From positions 1,054,001-1,118,000 of the forward strand of contig OZ241995.1 of the NCBI GenBank assembly GCA_965204465.1: a stretch of 64,000 nt of DNA. Reading direction: 5' to 3'. This DNA is from CBDBES01 sp965204465 (GTDB lineage: Bacteria > Spirochaetota > Leptospiria > Turneriellales > CBDBES01). The translations under genes were made by a program, and so were the position numbers. Of the stretch, positions 17,206 to 26,594 are shown piece by piece. Under the pieces are notes generated by a model that worked only from the letters and a program-made list of their open reading frames with translations, ran no database searches and had not been told where the DNA came from. Each line of letters opens with the position of its first letter. Within the stretch, counting starts at the first letter, position 1.

Positions 17206-18681
17206 ATGAGTGAATCTTTATTAAAAAAACAAACAGAATCGACCAAAAATCTTGACCACGTGATCGATGATGTAACAAAAAGTGATTATCAATATGGCTT
17301 TGTTACGGACATAGAAAACGATAGAGTTCCAGTAGGGCTAAATGAGGATATCATTAAATTGATCTCTCAAAAAAAAGAAGAGCCTTTATTCATGCTAGAA
17401 TGGAGGTTGAATGCTTTTAGAGCCTGGCAAAAAATGAAAGAACCAAAATGGGCAAATATAAAATATAATGTACCAAGTTACCAAGACATTTGCTATTATG
17501 CTGCTCCTAAGAAGAAATTAGAGAGTCTGGATGAAGTGGATGATGAAATACTAGATACCTTCAATAAACTAGGAATACCCCTGCAAGAACAAAAAGCATT
17601 AGCTGGTGTAGCCGTAGATGCCGTTTTTGATAGCGTTTCCGTTGGTACCACTTTTAAAGAAAAATTGTATAAGATGGGTATTATTTTCTGTTCATTTTCA
17701 GAAGCAGTAAAGGAACATCCTGATCTGGTACGAAAATATTTAGGATCGGTGGTCCCTGTCAGAGATAATTTTTTTTCGGCTCTTAATTCAGCTGTTTTTA
17801 CTGATGGATCATTTTGTTATGTTCCCAAAGGGGTTCGCTGTCCTATGGAACTCTCTACTTACTTTCGTATCAATGCAGCCAATACGGGCCAATTCGAAAG
17901 GACTCTGGTCATAGCAGAAGCAGATAGCTATGTGAGTTATTTAGAGGGATGTACTGCTCCTATGCGAGACGAGAATCAACTTCATGCGGCCGTGGTAGAG
18001 CTGGTCGCCCTGGATAACGCCCACATCAAATACTCCACCGTACAAAATTGGTACCCAGGTGATAAAGAAGGCAAGGGTGGTATTTATAATTTTGTAACCA
18101 AAAGAGGGCTATGTAAAGGAAAAAAATCCAGAATATCATGGACACAGGTAGAAACAGGTTCTGCAGTAACCTGGAAATATCCTAGCTGTATTTTAAAAGG
18201 AGATGATTCCATAGGTGAATTTTATTCGGTAGCGCTTACAAATAATTTTCAGCAAGCGGATACGGGTACTAAAATGGTACACCTCGGGAAAAATACAAAA
18301 AGCACGATCATTTCCAAAGGAATTTCAGCCGGTAAAGGCCAAAACTCTTACAGAGGCTTGGTCAAATTCTCCAGAAATTCCCAAAATGCCAGAAATTATA
18401 CCCAATGTGACTCTCTTCTTTTAGGAGATGAATGCGGCGCTCACACTTTCCCCTCTATAGAATCGGGAAATCATACTGGTAAAGTGGAACATGAAGCATC
18501 CGCTTCTAAGATCAGCGAAGAACAGCTTTTCTATCTGAGGCAAAGGGGGCTTTCTTATGAAAATGCATTATCTATGATCGTGAATGGATTTTGCAAGCAG
18601 GTATTCAAAGAATTACCTATGGAATTTGCAGTAGAGGCACAGAAACTATTAGATATTAGTCTGGAAGGGGCAGTTGGTTGA
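17206..18681 (+). CDS. sufB: Fe-S cluster assembly scaffold SufB
   Basis: 491 residues, typical for SufB. Landmarks are the N-terminal MLEWRLNAFRAWQ block, SVPVRDNFFSALNSAVF-like strands and CYVPKGVRCPMELSTYFRIN. Further on come YLEGCTAPMRDENQLHAAV, ARNYTQCDSLL and HEASASKISEEQLFYLRQRG. The Cys in NYTQCDSLL aligns with the Cys implicated in cluster assembly in E. coli SufB. SufB forms the SufBC2D complex in the cytosol. It is the first structural gene after the regulator, with GAGGAT before the ATG. It ends at TGA, just before sufC. Confidence 0.95.
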   Translation: MSESLLKKQTESTKNLDHVIDDVTKSDYQYGFVTDIENDRVPVGLNEDIIKLISQKKEEPLFMLEWRLNAFRAWQKMKEPKWANIKYNVPSYQDICYYAAPKKKLESLDEVDDEILDTFNKLGIPLQEQKALAGVAVDAVFDSVSVGTTFKEKLYKMGIIFCSFSEAVKEHPDLVRKYLGSVVPVRDNFFSALNSAVFTDGSFCYVPKGVRCPMELSTYFRINAANTGQFERTLVIAEADSYVSYLEGCTAPMRDENQLHAAVVELVALDNAHIKYSTVQNWYPGDKEGKGGIYNFVTKRGLCKGKKSRISWTQVETGSAVTWKYPSCILKGDDSIGEFYSVALTNNFQQADTGTKMVHLGKNTKSTIISKGISAGKGQNSYRGLVKFSRNSQNARNYTQCDSLLLGDECGAHTFPSIESGNHTGKVEHEASASKISEEQLFYLRQRGLSYENALSMIVNGFCKQVFKELPMEFAVEAQKLLDISLEGAVG

Positions 18682-18700
18682 GGATGAATTGAGTAAAAAT

Positions 18701-19456
18701 ATGCTTAAAATTGAAAATTTACATGTAAAAGTAGAGGATACGGAAATATTAAAGGGGTTTCATCTGGAAATAAAACCAGGCGAAGTACATGCGATCATGG
18801 GACCAAATGGATCCGGGAAAAGCACCCTTAGTAAAGCGATCGTAGGGCATGAAGAATACAAGATCACAAAGGGAAATATATATTATAAGGGCAAAGATCT
18901 TCACTCTATGAGTGTGGAAGAAAGAGCCTGCGAAGGTATTTTCGCTGCTTTTCAATATCCCGTAGAAATTCCAGGTGTAAATAATACATACTTTTTAAGA
19001 TCTGCTTATAATGCAATAAGTAAGTATAGGGGCGAACCTGAAATAGACACTATTGATTTTTTAAAAATTATTCGACAAGAATTACAAAAATTAGACATGA
19101 AAGAAAATCTAATAAATCGTTCCTTAAATGAAGGTTTTTCTGGAGGCGAAAAAAAACAAAATGAAATATTACAGCTTTCCATATTAAATCCAGATCTCGC
19201 TATTTTAGACGAAACAGATTCTGGTCTGGATATAGATGCTCTTAAAACGGTAGCTAATGGCATCAATCGGTTCAGATCTAAGGACAAAGCAGTCCTTTTA
19301 GTAACTCACTATCAGAGAATGCTTGACTATGTTGTCCCAGATTATGTGCATATACTTCTGGAGGGTAAGATCGCTAAAACAGGTGATCGTAATCTAGCCT
19401 TAGAATTAGAAAAAAGAGGATATGATTGGGCTAAAAAGGAACAACTGACTTTATAA
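18701..19456 (+). CDS. sufC: Fe-S assembly ATPase SufC
   Basis: ABC-type ATPase of the SufBCD complex. Walker A is GPNGSGKS, the signature is GFSGGEKKQNEILQ, Walker B is LAILDETDSGLDIDAL, and an H-loop lies in LLVTHYQRML. GEKKQNE rather than GEKKRNE is a small change from the family form. I place the start at ATG 18701 (MLKIENLHVKVED), which matches SufC N-termini. An in-frame GTG at 18674 would overlap sufB and add nine residues. ATP binding by SufC drives the conformational change of SufB/SufD during cluster assembly. Confidence 0.94.
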   Translation: MLKIENLHVKVEDTEILKGFHLEIKPGEVHAIMGPNGSGKSTLSKAIVGHEEYKITKGNIYYKGKDLHSMSVEERACEGIFAAFQYPVEIPGVNNTYFLRSAYNAISKYRGEPEIDTIDFLKIIRQELQKLDMKENLINRSLNEGFSGGEKKQNEILQLSILNPDLAILDETDSGLDIDALKTVANGINRFRSKDKAVLLVTHYQRMLDYVVPDYVHILLEGKIAKTGDRNLALELEKRGYDWAKKEQLTL

Positions 19457-19458
19457 AA

Positions 19459-20820
19459 ATGTTAATTTCACCTATACAAGCAAGAGAAAAAGAAAAGGAA
19501 CCTGTAGATAGATGGCTTCAAGAGAATCGTGAGATTGGTTCCGAGAGTTTTAGTTTATCTGGCTATCCTGATAAAAAAAATGAGGCATGGAAGTATACTG
19601 ATCTTACAGAGATCATAGAAAATGATTTTGATCAATTGGATATTTCCACTGATTCTTTACAAAAAATAGGCTATGATCTGGACAAACAAAATGAGATTAA
19701 AAAATTCTATTCATTGAATGCCTCTCCATCGAATGGATCTAAAACGCCTAAAGGGATATCTACTGATTTTTTTCTTTTCATCAATGGGGTTTCTGCCTCT
19801 AAGGATGTACAAGAAACGAATGGCATCTCTTATGCTGGAGGTAGTATATTTTCTTTGGATAAAGTAATTCATTCGAAAAAAGACTTCCCCAGAGAAAATT
19901 CTATTCTATCCCAAAATTTAGGAAAATCCACTCAACATGAAAAAAGTCCATTTGTGGCTTTAAATATGGCCAACTGGAAAGATGGTTTAGGTATCCATTT
20001 ACCAGAGAACACTTCTTGCCAAAAACCAATTCACTCTGTATTTTTTAATCACGCAAAAATAAAGAATACTGTATTAATAAGAAATTTAATTATTTTAGAG
20101 GCAAATTCTTCTTTAATATGGATAGAAGATCATCATAGTATGGGGGATGTAGCTCACCTGCAAAATATATTCACGGAGATCATATTAAAGCCAGGATCCA
20201 AATTAGAACATTATAAAGTTCAAAAAGAATCTACCAGAGGGTATCATATTGCTTCTACACATGTAAGCCTGCATAAAGATTCTTTTTATGAATCTAATTT
20301 GATCATGCGGGGAGGCAAGATAGCTAGAAATGAAATCCATGCTCAAATGAAAGAACCTGGAGGCAATGTAAAATTGAACGGTTTATATCGAGGGAAAAAA
20401 ACACAGCATTTGGACCATTATCTTGCGGTGGATCATCTAGCCCCTCATTGTACTAGTTCCCAATATTATAGAGGTACTTTGGATGATCAATCCAGAGGCG
20501 TATTCCAGGGGAAAATATATATCAGTCCTGCTGGCCTTAACAGTAAGGCAGAACAGTCTAATCATACTATTTTGCTTTCAGAGAATGCCAGGGCAGATTC
20601 CAGGCCCCAATTAGAAATATTTACAGATGATGTAAAGTGTTCTCATGGGGCTACCATAGGCAATATAGATAAAGAAGCTCTTTTTTATTTAAAGAGTAGA
20701 GGGGTCTCGGGAAAAAAGGCTGAAGAAATCCTTATTATGGCATTTAATCAGGAAATCATGGAAAAGTTTGGCAATCCACAGATAGCCGAAGCCTTGGACA
20801 AAATAAATTCTAAATGTTAG
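19459..20820 (+). CDS. sufD: Fe-S assembly protein SufD
   Basis: 453 residues. The N-terminal region has NEAWKYTDLTEI, a classic SufD segment. The beta-helix core has LIWIEDHHSMG and HYKVQKES, and the C-terminal part has GLYRGKKTQHLDHYL, SSQYYRGTLDDQSRGVFQGK, DDVKCSHGATIG and FYLKSRGV. The His in KCSHGATIG corresponds to the conserved SufD His near the SufB/SufD interface. It starts two bases after the sufC stop and overlaps sufU by a few bases, so translation is coupled. Confidence 0.94.
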   Translation: MLISPIQAREKEKEPVDRWLQENREIGSESFSLSGYPDKKNEAWKYTDLTEIIENDFDQLDISTDSLQKIGYDLDKQNEIKKFYSLNASPSNGSKTPKGISTDFFLFINGVSASKDVQETNGISYAGGSIFSLDKVIHSKKDFPRENSILSQNLGKSTQHEKSPFVALNMANWKDGLGIHLPENTSCQKPIHSVFFNHAKIKNTVLIRNLIILEANSSLIWIEDHHSMGDVAHLQNIFTEIILKPGSKLEHYKVQKESTRGYHIASTHVSLHKDSFYESNLIMRGGKIARNEIHAQMKEPGGNVKLNGLYRGKKTQHLDHYLAVDHLAPHCTSSQYYRGTLDDQSRGVFQGKIYISPAGLNSKAEQSNHTILLSENARADSRPQLEIFTDDVKCSHGATIGNIDKEALFYLKSRGVSGKKAEEILIMAFNQEIMEKFGNPQIAEALDKINSKC

Positions 20821-21266
20821 AGCTAAGAGAATTATATCAAGAAATTATACTGGATCATAATAAAAATCCGCATAATTATTATGAGATGGAATCTTCTACA
20901 CATAAGTCAGAAGGCTATAATCCATTATGCGGAGATAGGTATACTATATATTTACGTGTTCATAATGATAAAATAGATGACATTAGTTTTCAGGGGGCTG
21001 GTTGCGCTATTTCCAAGTCCTCTGCTTCGATAATGACCGATGTCTTGAAAGGGAAGAATATTGAAGAAGCGAAAAAATTAAATGCAGAATTCAATAAAAT
21101 GCTTACAGAGGATACAGAAGTTGAAATTGATCTGCAGAGCCAATTAGGGAAGGCTACTGTTTTATGTGGAGTAAAAGCATTTCCTTCCCGATTGAAATGC
21201 GCAACTCTTGCCTGGCATACTCTAAAGTCTGCCTTAAATAAAGAAGTTTCTACTTCCACGGAGTAA
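20814..21266 (+). CDS. sufU: SufU-type Fe-S scaffold/sulfur transfer protein
   Basis: 150 residues of the IscU-like SufU family. It has LYQEIILDHNKNPHNY, NPLCGDRYTIYL (Cys ligand and Asp), FQGAGCAISKSSASIM, and the late RLKCATLAWHTLKSAL. The three cysteines plus Asp make the Zn/Fe-S site, and the insertion before the last Cys is typical for SufU against IscU. SufU accepts sulfur from a cysteine desulfurase, but no sufS gene is present here; normally it lies between sufD and sufU. The ORF overlaps the end of sufD. Confidence 0.93.
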   Translation: MLELRELYQEIILDHNKNPHNYYEMESSTHKSEGYNPLCGDRYTIYLRVHNDKIDDISFQGAGCAISKSSASIMTDVLKGKNIEEAKKLNAEFNKMLTEDTEVEIDLQSQLGKATVLCGVKAFPSRLKCATLAWHTLKSALNKEVSTSTE

Positions 21267-21275
21267 AATTTAAAA

Positions 21276-21581
21276 ATGGAAAATATTCTAAAACAAAAAG
21301 TGATCAATCAGTTAAAGCTCTGTTATGACCCTGAAATACCCTTAAATATTTATGACCTTGGACTGATCTATGATATAAAAATAGACAAAAAAAATGTATC
21401 CATAAAAATGACTTTAACTTCTCCAAATTGTCCTGTAGCAGAAAGTTTGCCTCAAGAAGTTAAAGAAAAAATCCAGGGTATTAAAGAAGTATCAAATGTT
21501 GATTTAGAATTAGTATGGGACCCTCCTTTCACACAAGATATGATGTCAGAAGAAGCCAAATTAGTCTTAGGCTTACTTTGA
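21276..21581 (+). CDS. sufT: SufT/MIP18-family (DUF59) Fe-S maturation protein
   Basis: 101 residues with the DUF59 hallmarks CYDPEIPLNIYDLGLIYDI near the start, TLTSPNCPVAESLP with the conserved Cys, and LVWDPPFTQDMMSEEA at the end. Members help deliver Fe-S clusters to target proteins. Its position at the end of the suf operon supports the SufT name. The TGA stop overlaps the TTG start of the next gene (TTGA). Confidence 0.88.
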   Translation: MENILKQKVINQLKLCYDPEIPLNIYDLGLIYDIKIDKKNVSIKMTLTSPNCPVAESLPQEVKEKIQGIKEVSNVDLELVWDPPFTQDMMSEEAKLVLGLL

Positions 21582-22099
21582 AAATAATAATCTGTATTTG
21601 CCTGCTTTCCCTCTACTGCGAAAAACCTTCACGATTTAAGACGATCGAAACAGAACTAGAGAAAGTAAAAGGGGCAAATGTAGTAATCAAGAACTTTGAG
21701 ACAAAACGCTATAAAGGAAATCAATATTTATGGAAGCTAAAGGCAGATGAGGCCTATCTAAAAAGAGATGAAAAAAAAATATATATATTCGGCATTGACC
21801 TTAAATATTATGATTCTGATATTGAATATACAAAGATCAAAGGGGACCAGGGTGTTTTAGATGAAAAAAATAATAAAATGTATATTCAGAAAAATGTATT
21901 CATTCGTAACTATAAAGGTAGAAAATTATATATAGACGATCTATTGTGGGATGGAAAGAAAAAAAAGTTTTTCTCAAACTCTCCTTTTAAAAGTGTGTTG
22001 CCTAATGGATATACTATCCATGGAGTAGGCCTGGTCGCGGATATGAAATTTAATAAAATAAAATTAAAAAAAACAAGAGGAGTATATGAAAATCAATAA
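21578..22099 (+). CDS. lptC: LptC-like LPS export lipoprotein
   Basis: From TTG 21578, which overlaps the sufT stop, the product begins MKIIICICLLSLYC, a short signal with a lipobox (LSLYC). A beta-rich LptC-type domain follows: VVIKNFETKRYKGNQYLWKLKADEA, KIYIFGIDLKYY, and VLDEKNNKMYIQKNVFIRN. LptC carries LPS across the periplasm between LptFG and LptA, usually anchored by a transmembrane helix; a lipid anchor would be a variation. The longer frame from 21515 has no signal-like start and is less likely. The family call is by pattern, at moderate certainty. murJ starts 2 bases later. Confidence 0.7.
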   Translation: MKIIICICLLSLYCEKPSRFKTIETELEKVKGANVVIKNFETKRYKGNQYLWKLKADEAYLKRDEKKIYIFGIDLKYYDSDIEYTKIKGDQGVLDEKNNKMYIQKNVFIRNYKGRKLYIDDLLWDGKKKKFFSNSPFKSVLPNGYTIHGVGLVADMKFNKIKLKKTRGVYENQ

Positions 22100-22101
22100 T
22101 T

Positions 22102-23712
22102 GTGTCTTCTAATAATAATTTGTCGGCCAAATCAAAAGACCAATATCATAAAGGGAAAATCCAATCTATTCGAAATACATCAGTATTTTCATTTTTCACT
22201 AGTGTTTCTAGAATATTAGGTTTTGCAAGAGAAATGCTCAAGTCCTATGCCTTTGGAACCAGCTATCTTGCGGTGGCATTTGATGTAGCATTCAGAATAC
22301 CCAATATGTTAAGAAGCCTGGTAGCTGAAGGTGCAATGACACAGTCTTTTTTGCCAGTGTATGAAAAATATAAATTAAAACCAAAAGAAGCCGCCAGATC
22401 AATAGGGTCTTTACTTCTATTTCTTTTTCTTTTTTTGGCTGCCCTATCCATAGTAGCTTGGTTTTTGATTCCTTATATCATTCCCTATCTAACAAATGAT
22501 CCGGAAATAAAACACAAGAATACTCTATTAATGATCAACTTGTCTCAGATATTATTCCCCTATATCATATTCATAAGCATTGCTGCAATCTATATGGCAT
22601 TGCAATACAGCCATGGTATTTTTTGGTCTGGTAGTTTTGGCCCTGCTTTTCTGAATTTGATGGTTATATTTGGCTTTGGTAGTTATTTTTTTGGGATCAA
22701 GGAAAATATGCTAGAAACCCATGAAAAGGATATATATATATTTGCTATAGTGGTTTTATTTGCCTCTGTTTTTCAGATGTTTTTTCAGATGTGGATTGTG
22801 AAGCGTAAAAAAATATCTCCTGAATTTTCGATCAAGTCCCATCCCATTTTAAAGGATATGTTTTATTTAATGTTACCTGCCTTATTTGGAGCTTCCCTGC
22901 AACAGATAAGCCAAGTGATCGATATATATCTTGCCACTACTTTAAGAAATGAAGTACCCGCTGCTATTCCAGCCTTGAATTATGCCCATAGATTAATACA
23001 ACTACCCATTGGGATATTTGGAGTAGCATTAACCACATCTTTTTTAAGGGCATTTTCAAGATTGCATTATAAAAAAAAAGAAGTCGAATTTTCAGATAAT
23101 TTATTTTTTTCCTTGAGATTAGACCTATTTTTTTTGCTACCGGCAAGTATAGGACTCTTCCTATTCTCAGAACCCATTATTTCTATTGTATTCGAAAGAG
23201 GAAATTTTGACAGAGAATCCACAATGGTCACTGCATACGCATTAAAATTCTATTCCATTGGACTAGTAGCCTATAGTATACAGAAATTGTTGGTATCTGC
23301 ATTCTATGCACGAAAGGAATCCATTACCACTGCCTGGGTTACTGCAATCGCCTTAATATTGAATGTTGTTTTTAGTCTATCTCTAATGCCTTTTCTGCAG
23401 CATGGAGGCCTGGCATTGGGATCCTCTCTTGCAGTATATGTATCTTCCGGTATATATATCTTATTACTAAAGAATAGAATTTCTTTTTCTGGTTTTTCTT
23501 TGCATGCCATACCTTTATATAAAATATTATTCTTAAATATTCTATTTTTTTTATTTCTATTCTTATTAAAAGAAAAGTTATTCCTATATATGAATTCCAT
23601 CATTCTATTGGGAATCATATTCATTTCATCAGTATTCTATATATTTTTAGCCTATTTATTCAAATTAGACGAATTCTTTTATTTAAAAAAAGCTTTCACA
23701 AAGAAAGTCTAA
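22102..23712 (+). CDS. murJ: Lipid II flippase MurJ
   Basis: 536 residues with 13-14 hydrophobic helices of the MVF/MATE-like fold. Diagnostic segments are SVSRILGFAREMLKSYAFG, FDVAFRIPNMLRSLVAEGAMTQSFLPVY in the first cavity helices, LPALFGASLQQISQVIDIYLA, and LNYAHRLIQLPIGIFGVALTT. MurJ flips lipid-linked peptidoglycan precursor across the inner membrane. The start is GTG at 22102, immediately after the lptC stop. The adjacency groups LPS export and wall synthesis at the tail of the suf operon. Confidence 0.94.
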   Translation: MSSNNNLSAKSKDQYHKGKIQSIRNTSVFSFFTSVSRILGFAREMLKSYAFGTSYLAVAFDVAFRIPNMLRSLVAEGAMTQSFLPVYEKYKLKPKEAARSIGSLLLFLFLFLAALSIVAWFLIPYIIPYLTNDPEIKHKNTLLMINLSQILFPYIIFISIAAIYMALQYSHGIFWSGSFGPAFLNLMVIFGFGSYFFGIKENMLETHEKDIYIFAIVVLFASVFQMFFQMWIVKRKKISPEFSIKSHPILKDMFYLMLPALFGASLQQISQVIDIYLATTLRNEVPAAIPALNYAHRLIQLPIGIFGVALTTSFLRAFSRLHYKKKEVEFSDNLFFSLRLDLFFLLPASIGLFLFSEPIISIVFERGNFDRESTMVTAYALKFYSIGLVAYSIQKLLVSAFYARKESITTAWVTAIALILNVVFSLSLMPFLQHGGLALGSSLAVYVSSGIYILLLKNRISFSGFSLHAIPLYKILFLNILFFLFLFLLKEKLFLYMNSIILLGIIFISSVFYIFLAYLFKLDEFFYLKKAFTKKV

Positions 23713-23852
23713 TGACTGAAAAATATCCATTAAGCATTGAAATAGGAAGATACCCATAAAAAATTCCAGACTTTTTTGAAAAATCTTTCTATGCTATATT
23801 TTTGAAAGGATAGTAATTGACATAGAGGCTTTTAAAAAATAAGCGTAAATGG

Positions 23853-24605
23853 ATGGACGGTATTCGCAAAAATATAATAGATCATGTGGGTATTTTAGAA
23901 TTGAACCTAAATGAAGAAAATACCCTAACGGATAAATCTGTAAAGGACATTATCGAAGGATGTAAGGAAATGGATAAATCCAAAAGTGTCCGTGTCATAT
24001 TACTCAAAAGTGCCCATAAAAAATTTTTCTGTAATGGCTTCAATTTAAAGTACCTTGCCTCTGGAAACATAATGTCTCTTTATAATTCGATCATGGAAAT
24101 GGTTGATGAACTCTATGCCTTGGAAAAAATAATGGTTGCTTCCATTAATGGCTATGCAATGGCAGGGGGAGCCGTATTAGGCATATTGGCCGATTATCGG
24201 TTAATGGGAGAAGATGCCCGTTATTCTTTTAATGAAATAAAGCTAGGCCTTCCCCTGGGTTTAAAGCTATTGAATATTCTAAAACAAACGGTAGGCAGTT
24301 TTCATGCAAAGCATCTATCACAGTTAAGCGTTATTGTGCGTTCCAAAGAAGCGCTTGAAATAGGGCTCGCGGATAGAATTTATTCCAATGTAGAATTAGA
24401 TCAAAAATCTTTCTACTTTGCTAAAAGAATAGCCTCCCTGGATAGTGTGGCTCTACGCTATAATAAGCATATTTTACATAGAGAAATTATCCATGAATAT
24501 GAAAAATACAGAAAAGAAGAGTCAAAGTTTTTTATGGATAAGATTTTTTCTTCTAAAACCCTCCAGGAAAACATAAAGAAATTGGCTAGTAAATATTATA
24601 CATAA
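23853..24605 (+). CDS. Enoyl-CoA hydratase/isomerase family protein
   Basis: 250 residues with the crotonase fold. KKFFCNGFNLKYL supplies the first oxyanion-hole backbone and NGYAMAGGAVLGILADYR the second, followed by FNEIKLGLPLG. The usual hydratase glutamates are not both obvious: the first position reads AGGAVLG and the later one FNEIKLG keeps a Glu. The reaction could therefore be isomerisation or something else rather than hydration. The NGFDL-like motif is shared with peroxisomal-type enoyl-CoA isomerases. The substrate cannot be read from sequence. The GTG of tyrS follows its stop directly. Confidence 0.8.
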   Translation: MDGIRKNIIDHVGILELNLNEENTLTDKSVKDIIEGCKEMDKSKSVRVILLKSAHKKFFCNGFNLKYLASGNIMSLYNSIMEMVDELYALEKIMVASINGYAMAGGAVLGILADYRLMGEDARYSFNEIKLGLPLGLKLLNILKQTVGSFHAKHLSQLSVIVRSKEALEIGLADRIYSNVELDQKSFYFAKRIASLDSVALRYNKHILHREIIHEYEKYRKEESKFFMDKIFSSKTLQENIKKLASKYYT

Positions 24606-25880
24606 GTGAAGCGATCAGAAAAAGAAACACCCATTGAATTGCCCATCCAACTCCAGAAATATTTTGAAGAGATAAAACATGGAGTTCAAGAGATCATCCC
24701 TGAAGAACATCTAAAGAAAAAATTGCTTTCTAGCTATGAAAGTGGAAATCCATTGATCATCAAGGCTGGATTTGACCCAACAGCACCAGACCTCCATTTA
24801 GGGCATGTAGTTTTGTTACAAAAATTAAGAGTCTTCCAGGAGCTATCACATGAGGTGCAATTCTTAATAGGAGACTATACCGCTATGATCGGAGACCCAA
24901 GCGGAAGATCAGAGATCAGACCGCCCCTAAGCTTAAGCCAAGTGGAGAAAAATGCAAATACATATAAAGAACAGGTATTTAAAATACTGGATGCTAAAAA
25001 AACAAAGGTCATTTATAATTCCAGCTGGTTGGGTAAACTGGATTTAAAAGACATGATACAATTAATGAGCAAATATACAGTCGCCAGAATTTTAGAAAGA
25101 GATGATTTTTTTAAACGCTATAAAGGCGGAAAGCCTATTTCTATGGTAGAGTTTCTTTATCCTCTTTTACAGGGATTTGATTCAGTGGCAATGAAAGCAG
25201 ATGTAGAGTTAGGTGGCACAGATCAAAAATTTAATCTTCTTTTAGGTAGAGACCTTCAAACTGCCTACCAACAGGAGCCACAGGTGGTCATCACATTACC
25301 ATTACTGGTTGGTTTGGATGGCACCAAGAAAATGAGCAAATCTCTGAATAATTACATAGGAGTAAATACCCCCCCCAAAGATGTTTATGGGAAATTGATG
25401 AGTATTTCTGATCCACTCATGTGGGAATATTATACACTCTTATCTGGATATTCTAAAGATGAGATTGAAGAATTAAAAGGTCAGGTTAGCTCTAAAGAAT
25501 TACATCCTAAAAAAGTAAAAGAAAAACTCGCATTGAATATCATTACCAGATTTCATGAAAAGAGTGTGGCTCTGGAAACACAGTCAGAATGGAACAAAAT
25601 TCATAATCCAAACTTAAGAGGCATCCCGGAAGATATTCCTGAATGGAAGGCAAGATCAAAAGAATTTGCAGATGGTGAAGTGGGCATCTTAAATGCGCTC
25701 AGGCTTTCAAAGGCAGTTTCTTCTAATTCCGAGGCCAGAAGATTGATGGAATCCAGAGGGATACATCATATATCAGGAGACTCTGAAAAGGTAATGGATG
25801 ATCCACGTTATCAATTAAAGAAAGGTAAGTTTTTATTTAGGATTGGCAAAAGAAAATTTATCCGAATTATAGTTGATTAA
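24606..25880 (+). CDS. tyrS: Tyrosyl-tRNA synthetase
   Basis: 424 residues, class I synthetase. The HIGH-like motif is HLGH in DPTAPDLHLGHVV, the KMSKS loop is KKMSKSLNN, and GDYTAMIGDPSGRS and GGTDQKFNLLLGRDLQ are the TyrS active-site blocks. The C-terminal S4-like RNA-binding domain (about 355-424) includes NALRLSKAVSSNSEARRLMES. It charges tRNA-Tyr in the cytosol. This is the TyrZ/TyrS type 2 form by motif. The GTG start abuts the stop of the upstream crotonase gene. Confidence 0.95.
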   Translation: MKRSEKETPIELPIQLQKYFEEIKHGVQEIIPEEHLKKKLLSSYESGNPLIIKAGFDPTAPDLHLGHVVLLQKLRVFQELSHEVQFLIGDYTAMIGDPSGRSEIRPPLSLSQVEKNANTYKEQVFKILDAKKTKVIYNSSWLGKLDLKDMIQLMSKYTVARILERDDFFKRYKGGKPISMVEFLYPLLQGFDSVAMKADVELGGTDQKFNLLLGRDLQTAYQQEPQVVITLPLLVGLDGTKKMSKSLNNYIGVNTPPKDVYGKLMSISDPLMWEYYTLLSGYSKDEIEELKGQVSSKELHPKKVKEKLALNIITRFHEKSVALETQSEWNKIHNPNLRGIPEDIPEWKARSKEFADGEVGILNALRLSKAVSSNSEARRLMESRGIHHISGDSEKVMDDPRYQLKKGKFLFRIGKRKFIRIIVD

Positions 25881-25941
25881 ATAAATAATAGATTGATGGA
25901 TTGACTCATAAAATAAAAGTAGGTACTAGAGGTTTTGTAAT

Positions 25942-26538
25942 ATGAAAAAAGTGGATATAGAAGATGTCATACCTATAAAAGAATATATTAAAGTCAAAAA
26001 TGAATACACCCAAAAAATATTAAAGATAAAAGCCCTTAGAAGAATACATTTGGGACACTACTTTACTTTTTTATTTGAAAATACAGAAACAATTCTTTAT
26101 CAAATACAAGAAATGCTCCGTATAGAATCCATTACAGATCAGGATGGTATAATCCATGAGATCGACACTTATAATCGAATCTTACCTAAACAGGGAGAGC
26201 TATCCGCGACTATGTTAATTGAAATAAATGATCCGCAACATAGAAGCTTTAAACTAAAAGAGCTTCTTGGATTGCAGGAACACGTTTATATGAACATCGA
26301 GAATAAGTTTAAAATAAAGGCAAGTTTCGATGAAAAGCAATTCAATCAAGAAAGAGTATCTTCTGTCCAATTTATACGATTTACCTTAAATAAAGAACAA
26401 GAGAATAAATTTCTAAATACGCAGAATGTAGAGATATTAAGTGAGCATCCTGCTTATAATTATTCTCAGCCGATTGATCCGGAAAAATTAGCCGCCTTAA
26501 AAGAAGATCTGCAAGGTCATGAAGTTGGCATCCAATAA
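25942..26538 (+). CDS. DUF3501 family protein
   Basis: 198 residues matching DUF3501: LKIKALRRIHLGHYFTFLFENTETILYQIQEMLRIE, then EIDTYNRILPKQGELSATMLIEIN, and a late SSVQFIRFTL. The family is often found beside rubrerythrin and Fe-S oxidoreductase genes, but no biochemical role is known to me. No such partner is visible here. It lies 60 bp after tyrS and may have its own promoter (TTGACT near 25902). Confidence 0.75.
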   Translation: MKKVDIEDVIPIKEYIKVKNEYTQKILKIKALRRIHLGHYFTFLFENTETILYQIQEMLRIESITDQDGIIHEIDTYNRILPKQGELSATMLIEINDPQHRSFKLKELLGLQEHVYMNIENKFKIKASFDEKQFNQERVSSVQFIRFTLNKEQENKFLNTQNVEILSEHPAYNYSQPIDPEKLAALKEDLQGHEVGIQ

Positions 26539-26594
26539 ATCATTTCATATCCTAAAAATGCTTTATAATCTAATTGTTACAGCAAACATGAGAT

